Part shown: piece by piece, positions 28,615 through 37,652 of the stretch
Position numbering within the stretch: the first letter of the stretch is position 1
Layout: each line of letters begins with the position of its first letter
Origin: Micrococcales bacterium
Lineage (GTDB): Bacteria > Actinomycetota > Actinomycetes > S36-B12 > UBA10799
Direction: 5' to 3'
Assembly: GCA_016719135.1 (NCBI GenBank)
Contig: JADKAV010000019.1
Coordinates: 1-64,000, forward strand
DNA: 64,000 nucleotides
The notes under the pieces: generated by a model
What the model was told of the DNA's origin: nothing
Seen by the model: only the letters and a program-made list of their open reading frames with translations
The model's database searches: none
Made by a program: the position numbers and the translations under genes

Positions 28615-28618
28615 CGCG

Positions 28619-28624
28619 TAGCGT
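28619..28624 (+). promoter_or_regulatory. -10 hexamer TAGCGT of uvrB (leaderless)
   Basis: TAGCGT ends 6 bases before the uvrB ATG at 28631, and no Shine-Dalgarno sequence is present. A leaderless transcript is likely. Confidence 0.55.
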
Positions 28625-28630
28625 TGTCAC

Positions 28631-30733
28631 ATGGCCCGACCAGTCACAGACCTGCAGCGCACTGTCGCGCCGTTCGAGGTGATCAGCGATTACGGACCGG
28701 CCGGTGACCAGCCGGCGGCTATTGAGGAGATCGCACGCCGCATCCAGGCCGACGCACAGGATGTGGTGTTGCTGGGGGCGACGGGAACGGGCAAGAGTGC
28801 CACCACCGCGTGGATCGTCGAGAAACTGCAGCGCCCCACACTGGTGATGGCCCCGAACAAGACACTCGCGGCGCAACTGGCCAACGAGTTCCGGGAGTTG
28901 CTGCCAAACAACGCTGTTGAGTACTTCGTCAGCTATTACGACTACTACCAGCCCGAGGCCTACATCCCCCAGACGGACACTTTCATCGAGAAGGACTCCT
29001 CGATCAACCAGGAGGTCGAGCGGTTGCGGCACAGCGCGACCAACAGCCTGCTGACCCGTCGGGATGTCCTCGTGGTCGCAACCGTGAGCGCGATCTACGG
29101 CCTCGGCACGCCGCAGGAGTACGTCGACCGGATGGTGCGGTTGCGCGTTGGCGACGAGGTCGATCGGGACTCGATGCTGCGCCGGCTCGTGCAGATCCAG
29201 TACGCGCGTAATGACCTGTCGTTCACCAGGGGAACGTTCCGTGTGCGGGGAGACACGGTTGAGGTCTTCCCGATGTACGAGGAGCATCCGGTTCGCATCG
29301 AGTTTTTCGGCGACGAAGTAGAACGGCTGATGACGCTGCACCCCGTTACCGGCGAAATCCTCACTGAGGACACGGAGCTCTACGTATTCCCCGCGACCCA
29401 CTACGTGGCCGGACCCGAACGCATGAATCGCGCTATCGGGGGTATTGAACAGGAACTGCAGGGACGGCTCGCCGAACGCGAGCGGGGCAATCATCAGCTC
29501 GAGGCACAGCGGCTGCGCATGCGCACGCAGTACGACGTCGAGATGATGCAGCAGGTCGGCTTCTGCAACGGCATCGAGAACTACTCCCGGCACATCGACG
29601 GCCGCGCACCCGGGTCGGCTCCCAACTGCTTGATCGACTACTTCCCGGAGGACTTCCTGCTGGTGATAGACGAGTCGCACGTGACCGTGCCCCAGATCGG
29701 TGGCATGTATGAAGGCGACATGAGCCGCAAGCGCAACCTCGTGGAACACGGTTTCCGGTTGCCCAGTGCCATGGACAACCGTCCGCTGCGCTGGGAGGAG
29801 TTCGTGGACAGGATCGGACAGACGATCTACCTGTCGGCCACACCCGGACCCTACGAGTTGAGCAGGGTGGGCGGGGACGTCGTCGAACAGGTCATCCGGC
29901 CGACCGGGCTGATCGACCCTGAGATCGTCGTCAAGCCGACCCGTGGCCAGATCGACGACCTCATGACCGAGATCCACGCGCGCGCGGAACGTGACGAACG
30001 CGTTCTGGTGACGACCCTGACCAAGAAGATGGCTGAGGACCTCACCGACTACCTGTTGGAGAACGGGGTGCGTGTTCGCTACCTGCACTCGGAAGTGGAC
30101 ACCTTGCGTCGGGTGGAACTGCTACGCGAACTGAGGCTTGGCGAGTACGACGTCCTGGTCGGTATCAACCTGCTGCGCGAGGGTCTCGACCTGCCGGAGG
30201 TCAGTCTGGTCAGCATCCTCGACGCGGACAAGGAAGGCTTCCTGCGCTCTGAACGCAGCCTCATCCAGACCATCGGCCGGGCCGCGCGCAACGTCTCCGG
30301 ACAAGTGCACATGTACGCCGACAAGATCACGCCGTCGATGCGGACAGCTATTGATGAAACGAATCGACGGCGGGCCAAACAGACGGCCTACAACGAGTCG
30401 ATGGGCGTCGACCCGCAACCGATCCGTAAGAAGATCGCGGACATCACCGACCTGCTGTCCCGCGAGGACGCTGACACGCAGGAGTTGCTGGCAGGTTCAG
30501 GCCGTGGGCTCAGCCGCGGGGTCGGACCCAAGGCGCCCGCCGCAGACGTCGGCCGTCATGCCGCCTCCTTGGCATCCATGCCGGCGCAGGATCTGACCGA
30601 TCTGATAGAACAACTCACGCAGGCGATGCACAACGCGGCCGAGGAACTGCAGTTCGAGGTGGCGGCCCGGTACCGCGATGAGGTGGCGGAGTTGAAGAAG
30701 GAGCTTCGGGGCATGCAGGACGTACGTTCGTGA
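28631..30733 (+). CDS. uvrB: Excinuclease ABC subunit B
   Basis: This intact 700-residue UvrB is the damage-verifying helicase of nucleotide excision repair. It shows Walker A (LLGATGTGKSATTAW, near residue 47) and the beta-hairpin region YYDYYQPEAYIPQTDTF near residue 98. Walker B with the DESH box (LLVIDESHVTVPQ), helicase motif VI (QTIGRAARN) and a C-terminal UVR domain (EELQFEVAARYRDEVAELKK) that binds UvrC follow. Compared with typical UvrB it has a slightly longer linker before the UVR domain. Its stop overlaps the GTG of the TerC gene as GTGA. Confidence 0.98.
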   Translation: MARPVTDLQRTVAPFEVISDYGPAGDQPAAIEEIARRIQADAQDVVLLGATGTGKSATTAWIVEKLQRPTLVMAPNKTLAAQLANEFRELLPNNAVEYFVSYYDYYQPEAYIPQTDTFIEKDSSINQEVERLRHSATNSLLTRRDVLVVATVSAIYGLGTPQEYVDRMVRLRVGDEVDRDSMLRRLVQIQYARNDLSFTRGTFRVRGDTVEVFPMYEEHPVRIEFFGDEVERLMTLHPVTGEILTEDTELYVFPATHYVAGPERMNRAIGGIEQELQGRLAERERGNHQLEAQRLRMRTQYDVEMMQQVGFCNGIENYSRHIDGRAPGSAPNCLIDYFPEDFLLVIDESHVTVPQIGGMYEGDMSRKRNLVEHGFRLPSAMDNRPLRWEEFVDRIGQTIYLSATPGPYELSRVGGDVVEQVIRPTGLIDPEIVVKPTRGQIDDLMTEIHARAERDERVLVTTLTKKMAEDLTDYLLENGVRVRYLHSEVDTLRRVELLRELRLGEYDVLVGINLLREGLDLPEVSLVSILDADKEGFLRSERSLIQTIGRAARNVSGQVHMYADKITPSMRTAIDETNRRRAKQTAYNESMGVDPQPIRKKIADITDLLSREDADTQELLAGSGRGLSRGVGPKAPAADVGRHAASLASMPAQDLTDLIEQLTQAMHNAAEELQFEVAARYRDEVAELKKELRGMQDVRS

Positions 30734-31719
30734 CCGTCCCCGGGTGGCTGTGGGCTGCCACCATCGTCGGTTTCGTGATCCTGTTCACGATCGACTTCTG
30801 GATCGTCGGACGTCGGCCGCACATCCCGCAGACGCCGGAGTTGCTGCGTTGGTTGAGCTTCTTCATCGGCAGCGCGATCGCGTTCGGATTGTTCCTGGGC
30901 TGGAAGTTCGGCGCCGACATCGGTGTTCAGTTCTTCGCAGGGTGGCTCACGGAGTACTCCCTGAGCGTGGACAATCTCTTCGTCTTCGTGCTGATCATGG
31001 CGCGCTTCTACGTCCCGCGGCATCTGCAGCAGTACGTGTTGATGTGGGGCATCATCATCGCGCTGGTGCTGCGCGGGATCTTCATCGCGCTCGGGGCGGC
31101 GGTCATCGCATCGTTCTCGTGGGTGTTTTACATCTTTGGGTTCTTCCTGATCCTCACCGCTGTGCGACTGGCCACGCACGGTGAGGACACCGATGAGGAG
31201 TACAAGGAGAACGTGGTCGTCCGGTTCGTCGCACGGCTGGTGCCGGTGTCCCAGGAGTTCGAGGGCACGAAGATGCGAACGGTGGTGGCAGGACGGCGGG
31301 TGTTCACGCCGATGCTCGTCGTGCTCATCGCCATCGGGACGACGGATCTGCTGTTCGCGCTGGACAGCATTCCGGCCATCTTCGGCCTGACCCAGATCCC
31401 GTTCATCGTGTTCACGGCCAACGTGTTCGCCCTGATGGGCCTTCGGCAGCTGTATTTCCTACTGGGCAATCTGCTGGACCGGTTGGTCTTCCTGGGTCTC
31501 GGCCTGGCAGCGGTGCTCGGTTTCATCGGAGTCAAGCTGATTCTCACCGCGATGCACGAGAACACCCTGAGTTTCCTCAACGGCGGCGAGCCGTTCGACG
31601 TCCCGGTGATTTCGAACTGGACCAGCCTTGCGGTGATCGTCGGCATACTGACGGTCACTGTGGTCGCAAGTCTGTTGCACGAGCGCTACGTGGACACAGG
31701 GGCCGGACGGGATGAATAG
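30730..31719 (+). CDS. TerC-family integral membrane protein
   Basis: This intact 329-residue membrane protein has about nine helices and belongs to the TerC/Alx family, whose members export manganese or help load exported metalloproteins. The family core is visible: FTIDFWIVGRRPH near the N-terminus, AGWLTEYSLSVDNLFVFVLI near residue 75 with its conserved acidic residues, and ATDLLFALDSIPAIFGLTQ-like sequence (TTDLLFALDSIPAIFG) near residue 205. The GTG start overlaps the uvrB stop, so it is coupled to uvrB. No manganese riboswitch can precede it, because its upstream sequence is uvrB coding. The metal specificity is not visible. Confidence 0.88.
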   Translation: MTVPGWLWAATIVGFVILFTIDFWIVGRRPHIPQTPELLRWLSFFIGSAIAFGLFLGWKFGADIGVQFFAGWLTEYSLSVDNLFVFVLIMARFYVPRHLQQYVLMWGIIIALVLRGIFIALGAAVIASFSWVFYIFGFFLILTAVRLATHGEDTDEEYKENVVVRFVARLVPVSQEFEGTKMRTVVAGRRVFTPMLVVLIAIGTTDLLFALDSIPAIFGLTQIPFIVFTANVFALMGLRQLYFLLGNLLDRLVFLGLGLAAVLGFIGVKLILTAMHENTLSFLNGGEPFDVPVISNWTSLAVIVGILTVTVVASLLHERYVDTGAGRDE

Positions 31720-31735
31720 GCCCCTCTGGAACACC

Positions 31736-31741
31736 TACACT
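31736..31741 (+). promoter_or_regulatory. -10 hexamer TACACT of the chloride-channel gene (leaderless)
   Basis: TACACT ends 7 bases before the GTG at 31749. It separates this gene from the uvrB-terC transcript. Confidence 0.45.
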
Positions 31742-31748
31742 CGCGCGT

Positions 31749-33059
31749 GTGCCATTCCCCGACGCTGTGCAGGACGCACCGCCTCCTGACGACAGCGAAC
31801 TCGCGGGACTGGTCCGGCTCGCCTTCCTGTCGGTGCTAGGGGGTGCGGTGACCGGTGTGCTCGGCGGAGCATTCCGGCTGGTGCTGATCGAGTCCTGGCG
31901 GCTGTGGGAGCAGTTCCTGCTGTGGGCTCGGGACCTCGGTGGCTGGCGCCTGCTGCTCCCTGTGGTGGGAGCGGCAGTAGCGGTGGGCCTGGCCCGGCTG
32001 ATTGTGCGGTGGTCCCCGGAATCCGCGGGCAGTGGTGTGCAGCGGGTGGAGGCCATGATGCGTCACGAGTCGGCGCCTGCGGCATGGCGGGTGGTGCCGG
32101 CAAAATTCGTGGGCGGGTCGTTGGCGCTCGGCGTGGGGATGGCGCTGGGCAGGGAAGGCCCGACCGTGCAGATGGGAGCGTCGGTCGGCGCGGAGATCGG
32201 CCGTCGCAGCGGGCTTCACCCCAACGACACCCGTTCTTTGAGTGCTGCACTGGCCGGTGCCGGTCTCGGTGTGGCCTTCAGTGCTCCGACCGGGGGCGCG
32301 GTGTTCGTCTTCGAAGAACTTGCACGCGCGATCCGGACTCGGCTGGTGGTTGCCACCTTGATTTCGGCCGCCGTGGCGCTCGCCGTTGCCCGGCCCATCG
32401 TGGGATCCGATCCCGTCTTCCCGGTTTCGCCGATACCGGACAGCCCGTTGTGGCATCTGCTGATCTACGCGCCCATGGGCCTGTTCATCGGGTGGCTGGG
32501 GATTCACTACAACCGACTCGTGATTCTGATGCTCGACCTGATGGAGCGGATGACCGGGCTGCTCCCGGAGATACGCGCGGCCCTCATCGGGGCGTTGGTC
32601 GGGGCGATCGGGGTGATCGCACCGTGGTTGGTCGGTGGCGGGGAGGTGCTCGGCGACCGGGTGCTGGTGGTGGGCCTACCCATCTCGACTCTGCTGGTGG
32701 TGTTCGTGGTGCGGTGGTTCCTAGGTCCCCTGTCGTACGCGGCAGGCACTGCGGGCGGACTTTTCGCGCCGTTGCTCGTGGTGGGTGCCTCCATCGGAGC
32801 CCTTACGGCGAGCACCCTCAACGTGCTGGTTCCCTCGTGGAACCTGTCGGTCGAGGCGTTCGCGATGGTGGGCATGTCCACGTTCTTCGCCGCCGTCGTG
32901 CGGGCGCCGGTCACCGGTGTTGTGCTGATCGTGGAGATGACCGCGACCACGACAGTTCTGATCCCCATGTTGCTGGCCGCGGGTATCGCGATGGTCATCT
33001 GCACGGTTCGCAAGGCGCCGCCGATCTACGACACGTTGCGCATGCGGATGGCCCCGTAG
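31749..33059 (+). CDS. CLC-family chloride channel or H+/Cl- antiporter
   Basis: This intact 436-residue membrane protein of the CLC family has no C-terminal CBS domains. The ion-binding loops are GSGVQRVEAMM (GSGIP-like), GREGPTVQMGAS with the gating glutamate, and GGLFAPLLVVGASIGALTA (GxFxP-like). About ten to twelve hydrophobic stretches are visible. The gating glutamate fits either a channel or an exchanger. Whether the inner proton-transfer glutamate is present I cannot settle without an alignment. Its end converges on the MBL-fold gene; a small ACCCC/GGGGT hairpin (33082-33098) lies between. Confidence 0.88.
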   Translation: MPFPDAVQDAPPPDDSELAGLVRLAFLSVLGGAVTGVLGGAFRLVLIESWRLWEQFLLWARDLGGWRLLLPVVGAAVAVGLARLIVRWSPESAGSGVQRVEAMMRHESAPAAWRVVPAKFVGGSLALGVGMALGREGPTVQMGASVGAEIGRRSGLHPNDTRSLSAALAGAGLGVAFSAPTGGAVFVFEELARAIRTRLVVATLISAAVALAVARPIVGSDPVFPVSPIPDSPLWHLLIYAPMGLFIGWLGIHYNRLVILMLDLMERMTGLLPEIRAALIGALVGAIGVIAPWLVGGGEVLGDRVLVVGLPISTLLVVFVVRWFLGPLSYAAGTAGGLFAPLLVVGASIGALTASTLNVLVPSWNLSVEAFAMVGMSTFFAAVVRAPVTGVVLIVEMTATTTVLIPMLLAAGIAMVICTVRKAPPIYDTLRMRMAP

Positions 33060-33081
33060 GCACCCGATACTTGCCAGCCTC

Positions 33082-33098
33082 ACCCCGGTGTGTGGGGT
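33082..33098. terminator. Small hairpin between convergent clc and MBL-fold genes
   Basis: ACCCC and GGGGT form a 5-bp stem around a seven-base loop in the 46-base gap between two convergent stops. It is a weak candidate for a shared terminator. Confidence 0.3.
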
Positions 33099-33105
33099 CT
33101 ACCCG

Positions 33106-33759
33106 TCACCACCGGCGAGCCTCCCATTCGGTCAGCGACGGGCGCTCGGTCCCAACCGTGGTGTCGTTCCCATGACCGGGATACACCCACGTTTCATCGG
33201 GAAGGGAGTCGAAGATCCGCTCCTTGACACCGGCCAACAAGGTGTCGAAGTCCTCTGGGCTCCAGGTTTTGCCCACGCCACCTGGAAATAGACAGTCGCC
33301 GGTGAACAGGTGCGGTTGTCCCATCGGATCGTCGTAAAGCAGGGCGATCGATCCGGGGGTGTGGCCGACCAGATGGATGACCCGCAAGGCGACCTGCCCA
33401 ACAGTGATGGTGTCCCCGTCGACCACAGTGCGGTTCACCAGTTCGGCAAGGTGCTCGGCATCCGCTTCATGGGCAACCGAGGTTGCCCCTGTCTGTTTGC
33501 GAACTTCAGCCAGGGCACCCCAGTGATCGGGATGGGCATGAGTGGTGACGATGGTGGTCAACCCGTCGGGACCGATCAGATCCAGGATGCGCTCGGGCTC
33601 GGCCGCCGCGTCGATGAGCAGTTGTTCGCCGGTCTCACGGCAGCGCAGCAGGTAACAGTTGTTGTCCATCGGGCCGACCGCCAGCTTCGAGATGGTCAGT
33701 CGGGTCAGCTCGTGGACCTGTGCGGGCCCACCGACGTGTGTCTTGCCCGTGTAGCTCAT
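33106..33759 (-). CDS. MBL-fold metallo-hydrolase, glyoxalase II-like
   Basis: This intact 217-residue metallo-beta-lactamase-fold enzyme has the metal-binding motif THAHPDHWGAL (HxHxDH, near residue 73), a further His in HLVGHTPGSIALLY, the bridging Asp in FTGDCLFPGGVGK and the last His in VYPGHGNDTTVG. This set matches hydroxyacylglutathione hydrolase-like proteins, which use two metals. Actinobacteria generally lack glutathione, so a mycothiol thioester or another ester may be the substrate; that is inference. The ATG at 33759 has a TAGGTT -10 hexamer 7 bases upstream. It is divergent from uvrA across the repeat array. Confidence 0.85.
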   Translation of the reverse strand: MSYTGKTHVGGPAQVHELTRLTISKLAVGPMDNNCYLLRCRETGEQLLIDAAAEPERILDLIGPDGLTTIVTTHAHPDHWGALAEVRKQTGATSVAHEADAEHLAELVNRTVVDGDTITVGQVALRVIHLVGHTPGSIALLYDDPMGQPHLFTGDCLFPGGVGKTWSPEDFDTLLAGVKERIFDSLPDETWVYPGHGNDTTVGTERPSLTEWEARRW

Positions 33760-33766
33760 GTTCGAG

Positions 33767-33772
33767 AACCTA
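33767..33772 (-). promoter_or_regulatory. -10 hexamer TAGGTT of the MBL-fold gene (leaderless)
   Basis: TAGGTT reads leftward and ends 7 bases before the ATG at 33759, at the border of the duplicated region. Confidence 0.5.
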
Positions 33773-33783
33773 CCCCGTCGGAC

Positions 33784-34237
33784 GCGAGGCTAGGCGAACG
33801 TGCATTGGCGTGACGCCATCAAAACGGGGCCGTGCCGCCGCGTTCTGGCCCAGGTTTGAAGGGCAAACACCGTCGTTTCGGGCGAAATGGGGTTTATGTG
33901 CCATCAATTCTGGGCCGGTTCTGTGCGGAAACGGAGGTGATGGCCCTCGTTTGATGGCCGTGCCTGGGCGAGCTGATCTAAACCGTGAGCGCCGCCAGCC
34001 CCCCGGAATGCGAGGCTAGGCGAACGTGCATTGGCGTGACGCCATCAAATCGGGGCCGTACCGCCGCGTTCTGGCCCAGGTTTGATGGGCAACCGCGGTC
34101 GTTCGGGTGAAATGGGGTTTATGTGCCATCAATTCTGGGCCGAAGCCGCGCGTTGACGGTTGCGATGGCCCTCGTTTGATGGACCGTGCCTGGGCGAGCT
34201 GATCCAAACACCGAGCGACCCCAGCACTCCGGAATGC
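33784..34237. repeat. 226-bp tandem duplication with eight alternating CCATCAA-N4-GGGCC arms, upstream of uvrA
   Basis: Two direct copies lie at 33784-34009 and 34010-34237, clearly homologous but diverged at scattered positions. Each holds two hairpins. In hairpin 1, CCATCAAA (33816; 34042) pairs with TTTGATGG (33855, one mismatch; 34081). In hairpin 2, CCATCAA (33901; 34126) pairs with TTTGATGG (33950; 34175). An inner GGGCC/GGCCC stem lies inside each. Read on one strand, every arm fits CCATCAA-N4-GGGCC, so the motif occurs eight times in alternating orientation. There is no open frame conserved between copies. It fills the gap between the MBL gene and uvrA. Confidence 0.9.
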
Positions 34238-34255
34238 GCTGTCGCACCCCCCGGT

Positions 34256-34261
34256 TAGCCT
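34256..34261 (+). promoter_or_regulatory. -10 hexamer TAGCCT of uvrA (leaderless)
   Basis: TAGCCT ends 6 bases before the GTG at 34268. That spacing favours this GTG over the one at 34265. Confidence 0.5.
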
Positions 34262-34267
34262 TGTGTG

Positions 34268-37109
34268 GTGCAGGACAAACTGATCGTGCGGGGTGCCCGT
34301 GAGCACAATCTGAAGGACATCCACGTGGAGTTGCCGCGGGATGCCCTGATTGTGTTCACCGGTCTGTCCGGTTCCGGCAAATCCAGCCTCGCGTTCGACA
34401 CCATTTTCGCCGAGGGTCAGCGCCGGTACGTGGAATCCCTGTCGGCGTACGCACGGCAGTTCCTGGGCCAGCTCGACAAGCCGGATGTCGATTTCATCGA
34501 AGGCCTGAGCCCAGCGGTATCCATCGATCAGAAGTCGACCAACCGCAACCCGCGATCCACAGTGGGAACCATCACGGAGGTCTACGACTACCTGCGCCTG
34601 TTGTACGCCCGGATCGGCGAACCGCATTGCCCGAAATGTGGCAAGCCGGTGTCACGCCAGACCCCGCAGCAAATAGTGGACCAGATCCTGCAGATGCCCG
34701 AGGGCACCCGCTTCCAGGTGCTGGCGCCCGTGGTCCGGGAGCGCAAGGGGGAGTTCGTCGACTTGTTCCGCTCGCTGCAGACACAAGGCTTCGCCAGGGT
34801 CGAGGTGGACGGCACGACGTACGCCTTGGACGAGGTGCCCAAACTCCGCAAGCAGGTCAAACACTCGATCTCGGTGGTCGTCGACCGACTGGTGGCCAAG
34901 AAGTCCGGAAAACGTCGCCTGACCGACACCGTGGAGACGGCATTACGGCTCGGGGGTGGGGTGGTCGTGATCGACCTGGTCGACCTGGAGCCGGACGATC
35001 CACAGCGGCAGTCGACCTTCAGCGAACACCTCGCGTGCATGGATGACGGGCTGAGTTTCGAAGAGCTCGAACCCCGCAGTTTCTCGTTCAACTCCCCGTT
35101 CGGTGCCTGTGCTGGAGTGCGACGGGCTCGGTACCCGCATGGAGGTCGATCCGGAACTGGTGATTCCCGATCCCGGCCGCTCACTGGCCGAAAGTGCGAT
35201 CGCCCCCATGACCGGGAGCAGTTCATCGGAGTACTTCCAGCGGTTGATGACCGCTCTGGCCGAGGAACTGCATTTCTCGATGGATACGCCGTATGTCGAC
35301 CTCCCGACTGACATTCAGCACGTGCTGCTGCACGGTCGCGGCGAGCAGGTCGTTGTCCGCTATCGGAACCGGTATGGACGCGAGCGGACCTATGCCACTG
35401 GGTGGGAGGGTGTAATCCCGTTCGTCGAGCGTCGTCACGCTTCCTCGGAGTCCGACACGATGCGGGAACGCTTCGCGGGCTATATGCGAGACACGCCATG
35501 TCCGGCCTGCCAGGGCGCCCGCCTGAAGCCGCTGAGCCTGGCGGTGACGATCGGTGGCCGCAACATCGCCGAGATCGCGGCGCTGCCGATCGCCGAGTGC
35601 GCCGCATTCCTGGACGATGTGGAACTTGACGACCGGGAGGCGCAGATCGCCGAACGGGTTCTCAAGGAGGTGAACGCCCGACTGCGGTTCCTGATCGACG
35701 TCGGGTTGCACTATCTGACCCTGGACCGGGCGGCCGGCACCCTGGCCGGGGGAGAGGCGCAGCGCATTCGCTTGGCCACCCAGATCGGCAGCGGACTGGT
35801 GGGAGTGCTGTACGTCTTGGACGAACCCAGCATCGGCCTGCACCAGCGCGACAATCACCGGTTGATCGAGACGTTGGTCCGCCTTCGGGATCTCGGCAAC
35901 ACGTTGATCGTGGTGGAGCACGACGAGGACACGATCAGAGCCTCGGACTGGGTCGTGGACATCGGCCCGGCAGCCGGCGAGCACGGTGGTCAGGTCGTCG
36001 TGTCGGGCCCGCTGAAGGAGCTGCTCAAGAGCAAGGACTCCATCACCGGGGCCTACTTGGCCGGACGACGCAGCATCGAGGTGCCGCCCATCCGCCGTGC
36101 GATCGACTCGGGACGCAAGCTGACGGTGCACGACGCCCGGGAACACAATCTGCGCAACGTCACCGTTGACTTCCCGCTGGGTGTCCTGGTGGCGGTCACG
36201 GGTGTGTCCGGGTCCGGCAAGTCGACCTTGGTCAACGATGTGCTCTACACCGTCTTGGCCCGGGAACTGCACTCCGCGCGGCGCGTACCCGGCCGGCATC
36301 GCACGGTGACCGGTGTGGACAACCTCGACAAGGTCGTGCATGTCGACCAAGGCCCCATCGGGCGGACACCACGCTCGAACCCTGCGACCTACACCGGCGT
36401 CTTCGATCACATCCGGCGCTTGTTCGCCGAGACCGAGGAGGCAAAGATCCGCGGCTACGCCCCCGGCCGGTTCTCGTTCAATGTCAAGGGTGGCCGGTGT
36501 GAGGCGTGCACGGGCGACGGGACTCTGCGGATCGAGATGAACTTCCTGCCCGACGTCTACGTGCCGTGTGCGGAATGCCACGGCGCGAGGTACAACCGGG
36601 AGACCCTGGAGGTCCACTACAAGGGCAAGACCATCGCAGAGGTGCTGGACCTGCCCATCGAGGACGCGGCTGATTTCTTCGCGGCCATCCCGGCCATCGC
36701 CCGCCATCTCAACACGCTGGTCGACGTCGGACTCGGGTATGTGCGGCTGGGTCAACCCGCTCCGACGCTGTCCGGTGGTGAGGCACAGCGGGTCAAACTC
36801 GCCAGCGAGCTGCAGCGCCGGTCCACCGGCCGGACGGTCTATGTTCTGGACGAACCCACGACCGGTCTGCACTTCGAAGACGTCCGGCGACTTCTCGGGG
36901 TCCTGCACTCACTGGTGGACAAGGGAAACACCGTGATCGTGATCGAGCACAACCTCGATGTGATCAAGACCGTCGACTGGATAATCGACCTGGGACCCGA
37001 AGGAGGCAGCGGTGGTGGTCAAGTCGTCTCCCAGGGGACCCCTGAGGACGTTGCCGAGGACCCGAACAGTCATACCGGGGCATTTCTGGCACCGATGCTG
37101 AAGAAGTGA
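34268..37109 (+). CDS. uvrA: Excinuclease ABC subunit A, frameshifted
   Basis: This is UvrA, the DNA-damage sensor of nucleotide excision repair, about 946 residues when repaired. The first ATPase has Walker A (GLSGSGKSSLAF, near residue 33) and a zinc pair CPKCGKP near residue 120. The second zinc knuckle is split by a frameshift: an extra G near 35115 changes CAECDGLGTRMEV. The rest is in the next frame: signature LAGGEAQRIRLATQIG, Walker B VLYVLDEPSIGLHQRD, the second Walker A GVSGSGKSTLV, zinc pair GGRCEACTGDG, PCAECHGARYN and signature LSGGEAQRVKLASEL. All functional elements are present. A sequencing error is likely. Confidence 0.97.
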
Positions 37110-37165
37110 TCACCTCGGCTCCGGCCGACGCGCGCGGCCTGCGCTGCGAATCCGTGCCCATCGCT

Positions 37166-37171
37166 TAGGCT
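37166..37171 (+). promoter_or_regulatory. -10 hexamer TAGGCT of the Rieske-SGNH pair
   Basis: TAGGCT lies 18 bases upstream of the ATG at 37190, and a GGAG Shine-Dalgarno sequence follows at about 37185. This gives a short leader rather than a leaderless transcript. Confidence 0.45.
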
Positions 37172-37189
37172 CGGAGCGGGGAATAGGAG

Positions 37190-37642
37190 ATGACCATGTC
37201 GCAGATGTCTCGTCGTAATGTGCTCGCCGCGGGTGCGGTGGGAGTCGCCGGAGTCGCCTTGGTGGGATGTTCGTCGGGGGACGACACATCCACGAGCGAA
37301 CCCACGGATCAGGCCACCGAGCCCGCCCAGACGTCACCGGCCGCCGCCGGCGAAGAGCTCGTCGCCACGGCTGACGTCCCGGTGGACTCCGGGGTCATCG
37401 TGGACGCGGGGGAGACCAAGGTGGTTGTGACCCAGCCGCAGGCGGAGCAGTACGTCGGGCTCAGCGCTGTATGTCCGCACCAGGGCTGTCTGGTCAACGA
37501 GGTGGCCGACCAGGTCATCGTGTGCCCGTGCCACGGCTCGCAGTTCTCGATCACCGATGGCTCGGTGGTGCAGGGCCCGGCCATGACAGGTCTGTCCCCG
37601 GTGCCGGTCGTGGTCGACGGCGACCAGATCGTGCTGGGCTGA
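37190..37642 (+). CDS. Exported Rieske [2Fe-2S] protein (Tat/lipoprotein)
   Basis: This intact 150-residue protein has a twin-arginine signal (SRRNVLAAGAVGVAGVAL) ending in a lipobox (LVGC), so it is probably exported folded and lipid-anchored outside the membrane. A Ser/Thr/Pro-rich linker follows. The Rieske domain has both cluster motifs, CPHQGCLVN (Cys, His) and CPCHGSQFS (Cys, His), plus a GPAMTGLSPVPV loop. It is too short to be the QcrA subunit of a cytochrome bc complex and lacks that protein's membrane helices. Small Tat-exported Rieske lipoproteins are common in actinobacteria, but their redox partners are unknown. The SGNH gene follows 10 bases later. Confidence 0.9.
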   Translation: MTMSQMSRRNVLAAGAVGVAGVALVGCSSGDDTSTSEPTDQATEPAQTSPAAAGEELVATADVPVDSGVIVDAGETKVVVTQPQAEQYVGLSAVCPHQGCLVNEVADQVIVCPCHGSQFSITDGSVVQGPAMTGLSPVPVVVDGDQIVLG

Positions 37643-37652
37643 CCCCGCGACT

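Noticed and set aside
28256..30088. A 610-codon frame on the minus strand across uvrB
   Set aside because: It is antisense to an intact uvrB and begins inside coaE. No motif supports it.
30600..30760. A manganese (yybP-ykoY) riboswitch ahead of the TerC gene
   Set aside because: The upstream sequence is the uvrB coding end, and the two genes overlap, so there is no leader.
28408..34267. LexA/SOS boxes ahead of uvrB or uvrA
   Set aside because: No TCGAAC-N4-GTTCGA-like site is visible in either upstream region.
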